The notes under the pieces are model-generated. The model did not search any database, was not told where the DNA came from, and saw only the letters and a program-made list of their open reading frames with translations. Both the position numbers and the translations under genes were made by a program. DNA of 40,586 nt, taken from positions 1 to 40,586 of the forward strand of contig NZ_LGHK01000054.1 of NCBI RefSeq assembly GCF_001908235.1. Reading direction: 5' to 3'. Of the stretch, positions 15,742-22,740 are shown one piece after another (position 1 is the stretch's first letter; each line of letters starts with the position of its first letter). The DNA comes from Bradyrhizobium sp. NAS96.2 (GTDB lineage: Bacteria; Pseudomonadota; Alphaproteobacteria; Rhizobiales; Xanthobacteraceae).

Positions 15742-16770
15742 ATGCGACCGCCTCAAACGCTGAACGAACTGCGCCGCATGTCGGCACGCGTCGGCCGGAA
15801 TATCCTGCTGGTGCAAGGCGCCGGCGGCAACTCGTCGGTCAAGGATGGCGACGTGCTGTGGGTCAAGGCGTCCGGCACCTGGCTCGCCGATGCCGAGGAC
15901 AAGGACATTTTCGTGCCGGTCGCATTGTCGGCGGCGCGCGCGGCGCTGACCCAGGGCGACGAGCGCGTGCCGCTCGCGCCGAATGCCGGGACGACGCTGC
16001 GCGCCTCGATCGAGACCTCGCTGCATGCGCTGATGCCGCACCGGATCGTGCTGCATGTCCATTCCGTCAACACCATCGGCTGGGCGGTGCGCACCGATGC
16101 CCGCGACGAATTTGTCCGGCGTCTGCACGGGTTGGCCTGGCGTTACCTCGACTATCACCATCCGGGGCTGCCGCTCGCCCGCGCGGTCAGCGAGGCGATC
16201 GCGCAGAATGCGGTCGACGTCCTGATCCTCGGCAATCACGGCCTGGTGGTCGGCGCCGCCACCTGCGACGCGGCCGAGGCGCTGGTGGCCGAGGTCGAGC
16301 AACGTCTCGCGCTGGAACAGCGTCGCGCGCCGGCTGCCGATCATGACGCACTCCGGACGATCAGCGTCGGCACGACCTATCGCCTGCCGCGGGATCCGCG
16401 CAGCCACGACGTCGCCACCGATCGCTACAGCCGCGCGATCGCGACCAGCGGCTCGCTCTATCCCGATCACGTCGTCTTCCTTGGCCCGGGCCTGCCGGTC
16501 CTGGAGCGTCACGAGAGCCTGAGCGTCATGACCGCGCAGATCATCGCGAACGGCCTGCCGCCGCCGGTTGCGCTTCTCATTCCGGATGTCGGCAGCCTCA
16601 TCCGCGAGGACGCGAGCGACGGCGCCGAAGCCATGCTGAGCTGTCTCACGCTGGTCACCTGCCGGCTGCCCCTGACCGCACGCGTCAACTATCTGACGGC
16701 GGAGAATGAGCACGCGCTGCTGAACTGGGACGCCGAGCGGTATCGCCGGCAGCTCACTGCCGATCGCTGA
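15742..16770 (+). CDS. Class II aldolase/adducin family protein (RhaD-like)
   Basis: The 342-aa product starts at the ATG at 15742; an in-frame GTG at 15730 overlapping the previous stop is an alternative. The N-terminal half is a class II aldolase domain: 'QGAGGNSSVK' near residue 25, catalytic-type Glu91, zinc ligands His105/His107 (HVHS) and His166 (GNHG). The remaining 150 residues extend beyond the usual 220-260 aa aldolase, as in the aldolase half of RhaD-type bifunctional proteins, but no short-chain dehydrogenase domain follows. It is the last gene of the plus arm and the second class II aldolase of the locus, so the pathway may have two cleavage steps or two entry substrates. Confidence 0.85.
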   Translation: MRPPQTLNELRRMSARVGRNILLVQGAGGNSSVKDGDVLWVKASGTWLADAEDKDIFVPVALSAARAALTQGDERVPLAPNAGTTLRASIETSLHALMPHRIVLHVHSVNTIGWAVRTDARDEFVRRLHGLAWRYLDYHHPGLPLARAVSEAIAQNAVDVLILGNHGLVVGAATCDAAEALVAEVEQRLALEQRRAPAADHDALRTISVGTTYRLPRDPRSHDVATDRYSRAIATSGSLYPDHVVFLGPGLPVLERHESLSVMTAQIIANGLPPPVALLIPDVGSLIREDASDGAEAMLSCLTLVTCRLPLTARVNYLTAENEHALLNWDAERYRRQLTADR

Positions 16771-16862
16771 TCCACCGGCTAACGCCGTCCGTCAGTCTGA
16801 CGTCGCCGCAACCAGGCGCCTGATTGCAAGAGCGGTAGCCTCGCCGGTCGCGCACATTCCCG

Positions 16863-16896
16863 CCGGTTATCGTCTCCTGAAAACTTGCAATTGGAC
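16863..16896 (+). promoter_or_regulatory. Candidate LysR-type operator upstream of the SLC13 operon
   Basis: This 34-bp element matches the one at 22622-22655 at 27 of 34 positions without gaps. Both start CCGGTTATCG and end ATTGGAC and contain a T-N11-A core (T16868, A16880). It ends 98 bp before the GTG of the transporter gene. The surrounding 16771-16994 interval (224 bp) holds no gene. The likely ligand is the LysR protein encoded at 21614-22612. Confidence 0.65.
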
Positions 16897-16994
16897 GCTG
16901 GTTCGGTCTGCGGGCTAATCCCACCGCGAAGCACGGCCTCCAAATCCGTGATGGCACCGATCCATCGCCGCATGCTTCGACAGGGAGAAAACAC

Positions 16995-18452
16995 GTGTCA
17001 TCTCACGCTCACGCGGAGACCAGCGAAGCCGCGCCCCGCTCGCTGGAGGCCACGCTGAAGGCGATCGGCGTTCCCCTCGCCCTTCTCGTCGCCGCCGCCA
17101 TCTGGCTCAGCCCGACCCCGGAGACGCTGTCCTTGCAGGGACACAAGGCGCTGGCGCTGTTTGGCGGCATCTTCGTGCTCTATCTGACCGAGGCGATCCC
17201 ATTGGCCATCGCCAGCCTGATGGTCGTGCCGCTCGCGGTGCTGACCGGAACGGCGCCGCTTCGGACCGCGCTCGACGGCTTTTCCGCCTCGCCCGTGTAT
17301 CTGATCGTCGGCGCCTTCATCCTCGCGACCGCGATGGTGAAGACCCGGCTTGCCGAGCGCATCACCTACATCATTCTGGCGCGGTTCGGCAGCGCGCCGA
17401 CGCGGATCACGCTCGGCGTGACGCTGGTCAATATTGCGCTCGCCTTCCTGGTTCCGTCTTCGACCGCGCGCACGGCAATCCTGCTGCCGGAATGCCTCAG
17501 CATCCTGACGATCTTCGGTGCGACAGCCCGCTCGCCATTCGCCATCAATCTGCTCCTGACCCTCACGATGACCAACGCGACGATCGGCGCCGGCGTGCTG
17601 ACAGCGACGGTGCCAAATCCCGTCACGGTCGAGTTCGTCGCCAGGATGAGCGGCCACACCATCACCTATGCCGAATGGCTGCTCTACGGATTCCCGCCGG
17701 CGCTGGTGATGACCATGTTCACCTGGTGGGTCATCCAGCGCGTCTTTCCACCGGAGTTCAAGGCCGGCCACGACCAGGCCGACGCCCGCATCTCGCAGAA
17801 TCTCGCCGCGATGGGACCGATGTCATCAGCCGAATGGCGCGCCCTGGCGGTGTTCGTGCTGGTGACCTGCCTGTGGGCGACGCAGGGTCTGACCGGACTC
17901 GACACCACGGTGGTGTGCCTGATGGGAGCCTGCCTGCTGTTCCTGCCGCGCTTCGGTGTGATCGACTGGAGCGATGCCAACAAGGGTGTGTCCTGGCAGG
18001 TACTGCTGATTGCCGGCGGCGGCGTGTCGCTCGGCGATATCCTTCTCAAGACCGGCGCCGCCAACTGGCTGGCGAACTCGATCTTCCATGCGCTTGGCCT
18101 CGCCGGTGCATCGGCACTCGTCGTCATCGTGGTCGTGATGTTCATCGTGCAATTCATGCACATCATGTTCGTCGGCACGACTGCCATGGCGACCGCGCTT
18201 TTGCCGATCATCCTGGCGATGGCAACGACCGCGGGCGTCAATCCGGTCGCTCTGGCGCTGCCGGCCGGAATGATCATCGGCGGCTACCCGCTGCTGATGT
18301 TCTACAACACGCTGCCGAACATCCTCGTCTACGGCACCGGCCGGCTCCGCGTCGAGGACTTCCCGCGGGTCGGCGTCATCATCTGCATCGCCGCCTGCCT
18401 GCTCTATGCCCTGTGCGCCGCGACCTGGTGGCACTGGCTCGGGCTGGTCTGA
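16995..18452 (+). CDS. SLC13/DASS-family anion (di-/tricarboxylate) symporter
   Basis: The 485-aa integral membrane protein starts at a GTG with AGGGAGA about 8 nt upstream. Around a dozen hydrophobic segments are visible. The two halves each carry a hairpin motif typical of the family: 'VPSSTARTAILLPE' near residue 155 and 'FVGTTAMATALLPI' near 395. In classic Na+-coupled members these read SNT; here they are SST and GTT, so ion coupling may differ. The family moves citrate, succinate, tartrate or related anions into the cell. It is the first gene of a four-gene operon with a CoA-transferase, a citryl-CoA-lyase-like enzyme and an amidohydrolase, so it probably imports their substrate. Confidence 0.88.
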   Translation: MSSHAHAETSEAAPRSLEATLKAIGVPLALLVAAAIWLSPTPETLSLQGHKALALFGGIFVLYLTEAIPLAIASLMVVPLAVLTGTAPLRTALDGFSASPVYLIVGAFILATAMVKTRLAERITYIILARFGSAPTRITLGVTLVNIALAFLVPSSTARTAILLPECLSILTIFGATARSPFAINLLLTLTMTNATIGAGVLTATVPNPVTVEFVARMSGHTITYAEWLLYGFPPALVMTMFTWWVIQRVFPPEFKAGHDQADARISQNLAAMGPMSSAEWRALAVFVLVTCLWATQGLTGLDTTVVCLMGACLLFLPRFGVIDWSDANKGVSWQVLLIAGGGVSLGDILLKTGAANWLANSIFHALGLAGASALVVIVVVMFIVQFMHIMFVGTTAMATALLPIILAMATTAGVNPVALALPAGMIIGGYPLLMFYNTLPNILVYGTGRLRVEDFPRVGVIICIAACLLYALCAATWWHWLGLV

Positions 18453-18480
18453 TCAATCAAGCATCATCCGGAGAACACCT

Positions 18481-19758
18481 ATGACACTGCCCCTCGCCGG
18501 CATTCGTATCCTCGACCTTTCGAACGTGCTTGCCGGTCCGTTCTGCGGCTATCAGCTCGCACGCCTCGGTGCCGAGGTCATCAAGGTCGAAAATCCCAAG
18601 GGCGGCGATCTCGCGCGCCGGCTCGGCGCCGATCCGGCAATGGCGAAGAACCTGATGGGTCTGTCGTTCGTCGCCGTCAACGCGGACAAGCAGTCCGTCG
18701 CGATCGATCTCAAGGCCGACGAAGGCAAGGAGATATTCCTCCGCCTCGTCGAGACCGCCGACGTGGTGCTGGAGAATTTCCGGCCGAAGGTCATGGAGCG
18801 GCTGGGGCTCGGCTATGAGGTGCTCGCAAAGCGCAACCCGCGCATCATCTATTGCGCGATCTCGGGCTTCGGCCAGGACGGCCCGTGGGCAGGCCGGCCG
18901 GCCTACGATCAGATCGTTCAGGGGCTGTCCGGCGTCATGAGCGTCACCGGCGATGCCGAAACTGCGCCGCTGCGGACCGGCTTTCCGATCGCCGACACGA
19001 TCGCGGGCCTCACCGCATCCTTTGCGATCACGGCCGCCCTCGTCGAACAGCGGCAGACCGGGCACGGACGGAAGATCGATGTCTCGCTGCTCGAATCGAC
19101 CTTGGCCGCGATGGGTTGGGTGGTTTCCAACCACCTCAACGGCAATGTCGATCCGCAACCGATCGGCAACGAGAATTTCACGGCAGCCCCCTCCGGCACG
19201 TTCGCGACGGGCTGCGGGCCGCTCAACATCGCAGCCAACGAACAGAAGCAGTTCGAAGCGCTTTGCGACATCGTCGGAAGGCCGGAGCTGAAGACCGATC
19301 CGCTGTTTCGCGAGCGGCAGTCACGCAAGGATTACCGCGTCGCCTTGAAGCGCGAGCTCGAGGTCGCTCTCGCCGCCAAGTCCGCGGCCGAATGGGAGAC
19401 GCTATTCAACGCCAACGGCGTTCCGGCCGGATGCGTTCTGAGCGTGCCGCAGGTGCTGAACGAGGCGCAGATCGTCGGCCGCAAATTCGTCGAGAGCCTG
19501 AAGGCTGAGGTCTCGGGCGGCCAGACGATGCGCGTCACCCGCCCGGGCTTCCGGCTCGAGACCGATTATCCGGAACCATCGCCGCCGCCGAGCCTCGGCC
19601 AGGACACCGAGAAATGGCTCGGACAGCTCGGCTTCACACGCGACGAGATCCGAGCGCTCGGCGAGCGCGGCGTCGTCGCCTTCGACAACCGGCCGACGGT
19701 GAAGGAGACCGTCAAAATGCCGGACCTGAAGGCGCGCGCCGAAACCTCAAGCACTTAA
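18481..19758 (+). CDS. CaiB/BaiF class III CoA-transferase
   Basis: This 425-aa protein has the family's typical length. The opening 'LAGIRILDLSNVLAGPFCGYQ' region, 'GAEVIKVE', 'ENFRP' and 'ISGFGQDGP' are classic CaiB/BaiF segments. The catalytic aspartate that forms the acyl anhydride is Asp143 in 'GRPAYDQIVQ'. The enzyme moves CoA between carboxylic acids in the cytoplasm. It lies 28 bp after the transporter gene with GGAG upstream, and 22 bp before the citryl-CoA-lyase-like gene. This order suggests activation of the imported acid to its CoA thioester before cleavage. Donor and acceptor acids cannot be read from the sequence. Confidence 0.92.
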   Translation: MTLPLAGIRILDLSNVLAGPFCGYQLARLGAEVIKVENPKGGDLARRLGADPAMAKNLMGLSFVAVNADKQSVAIDLKADEGKEIFLRLVETADVVLENFRPKVMERLGLGYEVLAKRNPRIIYCAISGFGQDGPWAGRPAYDQIVQGLSGVMSVTGDAETAPLRTGFPIADTIAGLTASFAITAALVEQRQTGHGRKIDVSLLESTLAAMGWVVSNHLNGNVDPQPIGNENFTAAPSGTFATGCGPLNIAANEQKQFEALCDIVGRPELKTDPLFRERQSRKDYRVALKRELEVALAAKSAAEWETLFNANGVPAGCVLSVPQVLNEAQIVGRKFVESLKAEVSGGQTMRVTRPGFRLETDYPEPSPPPSLGQDTEKWLGQLGFTRDEIRALGERGVVAFDNRPTVKETVKMPDLKARAETSST

Positions 19759-19780
19759 GACGCAATCGAGGACAGATGCC

Positions 19781-20614
19781 ATGACCGATCAAGGCTCCGC
19801 AGACCTGCTGCAAAAGGCCACCCAATGGTGGTCGACTGACATCATCGACATGAAGCCGGGCGTGATCCGGTTTCGCGGCTTCCCAATCGAGCAATTGATC
19901 GGCCGGGTCTCGTTCCCGCAAATGATCTGGCTGATGTTGAAGGGTGATCTCCCATCGGCAGAGCAAGGCGCGCTGCTGGAGGCTGCGCTGGTCTCCGCCG
20001 TGGATCACGGTCCCCAGGCGCCGTCGATCGCGATCGGACGGATGGCCGTGACCTGTGGGCTTCCCCTCAACGGTGCGATGGCCTCGGCCATCAACGTGCT
20101 GGACGAGATTCACGGCGGCGCCGGCGAACAATGCATGGAGCTGTACGCCGACATCGCGCGTCGCCAGGACGCGGGCATTGAGTTGACGACGGCCATCCAG
20201 CAGGGCCTCGACGCTTTCATCGCGGCGAATGGAAAGATCGTGCCCGGTTTCGGGCACCGCTTTCATCCGGTCGATCCGCGCTCACCGCGGCTGCTCGAAC
20301 TCGTCGACGCGGCCCGCAGGGACAACGTGGTGTCCGGCCGCTTCGCCGAGATCGGCCGTGGCGTCGAGGCCGAGATGCAGCAGCGCAAGGGCCGCAAGAT
20401 TCCCATGAACATCGACGGCGCAACTGCGGTCATCTATTCGGAGCTGGGCTTTTCGCCTGCGCTGGGACGCGGCCTGTTCATCCTCTCCCGTTCTGTCGGC
20501 ATCCTTGCACATGCGTGGGAGCAATCGCAGCAAGGTGGCCGGATCAAAGGACCGATGCCACCGGGCATCCCCTATCGCTACACCGGACCCGCTCCGCGGG
20601 ATTTCGCGAAGTGA
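19781..20614 (+). CDS. Citryl-CoA-lyase-like protein (short citrate synthase homologue)
   Basis: The 277-aa protein covers only the C-terminal catalytic part of citrate synthase (about 430 aa). The catalytic residues are kept: His111 in IHGGAGEQ, His159 in GFGHRFHP, and Asp212 in MNIDGATAV. The length and conserved triad fit citryl-CoA lyase, which cleaves citryl-CoA to acetyl-CoA and oxaloacetate, or a related acyl-CoA aldol lyase. The gene follows a CoA-transferase gene and its stop overlaps the amidohydrolase start, so it likely acts on the CoA ester formed by the transferase. A 2-methylcitryl- or other tertiary hydroxyacyl-CoA is an alternative substrate. Confidence 0.82.
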   Translation: MTDQGSADLLQKATQWWSTDIIDMKPGVIRFRGFPIEQLIGRVSFPQMIWLMLKGDLPSAEQGALLEAALVSAVDHGPQAPSIAIGRMAVTCGLPLNGAMASAINVLDEIHGGAGEQCMELYADIARRQDAGIELTTAIQQGLDAFIAANGKIVPGFGHRFHPVDPRSPRLLELVDAARRDNVVSGRFAEIGRGVEAEMQQRKGRKIPMNIDGATAVIYSELGFSPALGRGLFILSRSVGILAHAWEQSQQGGRIKGPMPPGIPYRYTGPAPRDFAK

Positions 20615-21660
20615 TCGCGTCGCCGACCGGAGGCGGCAACTATCTTGCCGTGCGGCCGGACTGGCTTGCGCGCGGCGTTGAGGCGGCGCTCGAACCCGAG
20701 CTGCCGATCATCGACGCCCACCATCATCTCTGGGACCGGCAAGGCTGGCGATATCTGTTCGACGAATATCTCGCCGATATCGCCGGAAGCGGCCACAACG
20801 TCATGGCGAGCATCTTCATGCAGTGCCAGGCGATGTACCGCGCCGACGGATCAGCCGCGACGCGCGTCGTCGGCGAAACCGAGTTCGTCAATGGCATCGC
20901 GGCCATGAGCGCGAGCGGCAATTACGGACCACGGCACCTTTGCGCCGGGATCGTCGGTCATGCCGATCTGCGTCTCGGAGAGGAGGTGACGCCGGTGCTG
21001 GAGGCCCACATCGCCGCAGCGCCCGGCCGCTTCAGCGGCATCCGGCATATCACCGTGTGGGATGCGGATCGAACCCTGATGAATCCGCTGAGCGCCGGTC
21101 CACCCGGGTTGCTCGGCGATGCCGCGTTTCGCGCCGGGTTTGCGCGGCTGGCGCCGTTGGGGCTGGTGTTCGACGCATGGCTGTTCCATCCGCAAATTCC
21201 TGAGCTGACCGAGCTCGCGCGTGCGTTTCCGCACACCACTGTCGTGCTCGACCATCTCGGCGGGATCGTGGGGATCGGCGCCTACAAGGATCGCCGCGCC
21301 GACATTTTCATCGAATGGACGCGCGCGATCCGTGAGCTCGCAAGATGCGAGAATGTCTGCGTCAAGCTCGGCGGCCTTGGCATGCGCATCAACGGATTTG
21401 GTTTCGAGACGCAGGACGCCCCGCCGGCGTCGGAAGTCCTCGCAGAGGCCTGGCGGCCCTATATCGAAGTCTGCATCGAGGCATTCGGCGCGCACCGATG
21501 CATGTTCGAGAGCAACTTTCCGGTCGACAAGGGCTCCTATGGCTATGGATCAGTGTGGAATGCGTTCAAGCGCCTGACGCGCCACGCGAGCGAGAGCGAT
21601 CGCGCGAACCTGTTCAGTGGGACTGCCGCACGCGTTTATGGGCTCGCTCTGCCCGGCTGA
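20611..21660 (+). CDS. Amidohydrolase_2 family TIM-barrel hydrolase (lactonase-like)
   Basis: The start is a GTG overlapping the previous stop (GTGA), giving 349 aa. The strand-1 metal motif is 'IDAHHHLWD' near residue 33, the later histidine lies in 'VVLDHLGG', and the last barrel strand reads 'MFESNFPVDKGSYGY'. In most of this family that strand is GSDWP with a catalytic aspartate; here Asn is at that place, a pattern I recall for one subfamily. Relatives open lactones such as 2-pyrone-4,6-dicarboxylate or hydrolyse amides and imides. In this operon it may open a lactone or amide to the free acid used by the CoA-transferase. Its 3' end overlaps the convergent lysR gene by 47 bp. Confidence 0.83.
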   Translation: MIASPTGGGNYLAVRPDWLARGVEAALEPELPIIDAHHHLWDRQGWRYLFDEYLADIAGSGHNVMASIFMQCQAMYRADGSAATRVVGETEFVNGIAAMSASGNYGPRHLCAGIVGHADLRLGEEVTPVLEAHIAAAPGRFSGIRHITVWDADRTLMNPLSAGPPGLLGDAAFRAGFARLAPLGLVFDAWLFHPQIPELTELARAFPHTTVVLDHLGGIVGIGAYKDRRADIFIEWTRAIRELARCENVCVKLGGLGMRINGFGFETQDAPPASEVLAEAWRPYIEVCIEAFGAHRCMFESNFPVDKGSYGYGSVWNAFKRLTRHASESDRANLFSGTAARVYGLALPG

Positions 21661-22612
21661 CCACGATGGCCGGCATGGCGGCTGCGGCATCCGTCATGCC
21701 GGGCAACGTGACCTGTTCGAGGAAGTCGCGCCCCCTGGATTTGAGCAGGCTCACGACCCGCTGCGCGGCCGGCGACAGATAGCCATCGCGGCGGGTGACA
21801 AAGCCCAGCGGCCTTCGCATCGTGGTGGTGTCGATCATCAGGCGGTCGAGCTGGCTGCCCAACCGAAGCGGATGCAGGTTCCGCGTGGAGGTGAAGCTGA
21901 GCAGCGCCGTGTCGGCGATCAGCTTGGGCAGCGTCGTGATCGAATTGGTCTCGATCTGGACCGTCGGCGGCGCAAGCCCGTGCGCTTCGAATACGTTGTC
22001 GAGCCACTGTCGCATCGCGACGGTGCGGGCCGGCAGCACCCATTTCACGGTGACCAGGTCCTCGATGGCGAGCCGCTTGCCGCACAGCGGATGGTCCTTT
22101 GCGGCGACGACGACGACGTCGTCCATGCCGAACGCCTCGTGGCTGAACTCCTGCTCGTCGGACGGAAGGATCGGGCCGATCGCTAGATCGAGTGTCCGCT
22201 CGCGAAGCGCCGCCCTGACCACGCCGCTCATTCCGATCTGTACCTCGATCGCGAGGCCCGGCGCATCGGCGATGATGGCACGGCAAATCTGCGGCAGCAG
22301 GTACTCGCCCATCGTCGCACCGCAGCCGATACTGACGCGACCGGCCGCACCGGCGGCGAAATCGGTGACCTCGCGCAGCGATTCCTCCATGGCTTCGCGC
22401 ATCCGCCGGGCGCGTGCCAGCAGCACTTCACCGACGCGCGTGAGGGTGATCCCGCGCCCGGTCCGCTCGAACAGATCGGCACCCACGGCTTCCTCGAGGC
22501 GCTGAATGCATTTGGTCAGCGCGGGCTGCGTGCGGCCGAGCTTGTCGGCGGCCCGACCCATATGACCGAGATCGGCAATCACCTCGAAATAGGTGAGGTC
22601 GCGAAGGTCCAC
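21614..22612 (-). CDS. LysR-family transcriptional regulator (organic-acid regulon)
   Basis: The 332-aa protein starts at a GTG with GGGAGGAAG upstream. The N-terminal winged helix-turn-helix spans residues 1-60 ('YFEVIADLGHMGRAADKLG', 'TQPALTKCIQRLE'), followed by a periplasmic-binding-like effector domain ('IGCGATMGEYLLPQI' near residue 95). It is transcribed away from the MFS gene and runs convergently into the amidohydrolase gene, overlapping it by 47 bp. The operator candidate at 22622-22655 lies directly before its start, fitting autoregulation, and a near-copy lies before the SLC13 operon. The effector is probably the transported acid or a pathway intermediate. Confidence 0.92.
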   Translation of the reverse strand: MDLRDLTYFEVIADLGHMGRAADKLGRTQPALTKCIQRLEEAVGADLFERTGRGITLTRVGEVLLARARRMREAMEESLREVTDFAAGAAGRVSIGCGATMGEYLLPQICRAIIADAPGLAIEVQIGMSGVVRAALRERTLDLAIGPILPSDEQEFSHEAFGMDDVVVVAAKDHPLCGKRLAIEDLVTVKWVLPARTVAMRQWLDNVFEAHGLAPPTVQIETNSITTLPKLIADTALLSFTSTRNLHPLRLGSQLDRLMIDTTTMRRPLGFVTRRDGYLSPAAQRVVSLLKSRGRDFLEQVTLPGMTDAAAAMPAIVVSRAERAHKRVRQSH

Positions 22613-22621
22613 TTCTTCCTC

Positions 22622-22655
22622 CCGGTTATCGGTTCTTGAACATTAGCGATTGGAC
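22622..22655 (+). promoter_or_regulatory. Candidate LysR-type operator between lysR and the MFS gene
   Basis: This is the second copy of the 34-bp element at 16863-16896. The T-N11-A core runs from T22627 to A22639, and ATCG/CGAT half-sites frame it at 22628-22631 and 22647-22650. It starts 9 bp from the lysR start codon and ends 85 bp before the MFS ATG. Placement fits repression of lysR and activation of the MFS gene. Function is inferred from the match and position. Confidence 0.65.
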
Positions 22656-22740
22656 CGCCGTCCGCTCAGTCTGGCAGTTTTGAACCTAACACGGCCGGGC
22701 CCTATCGGGGTAACCGGCCACATGCAGGGAGGATCGGCGG

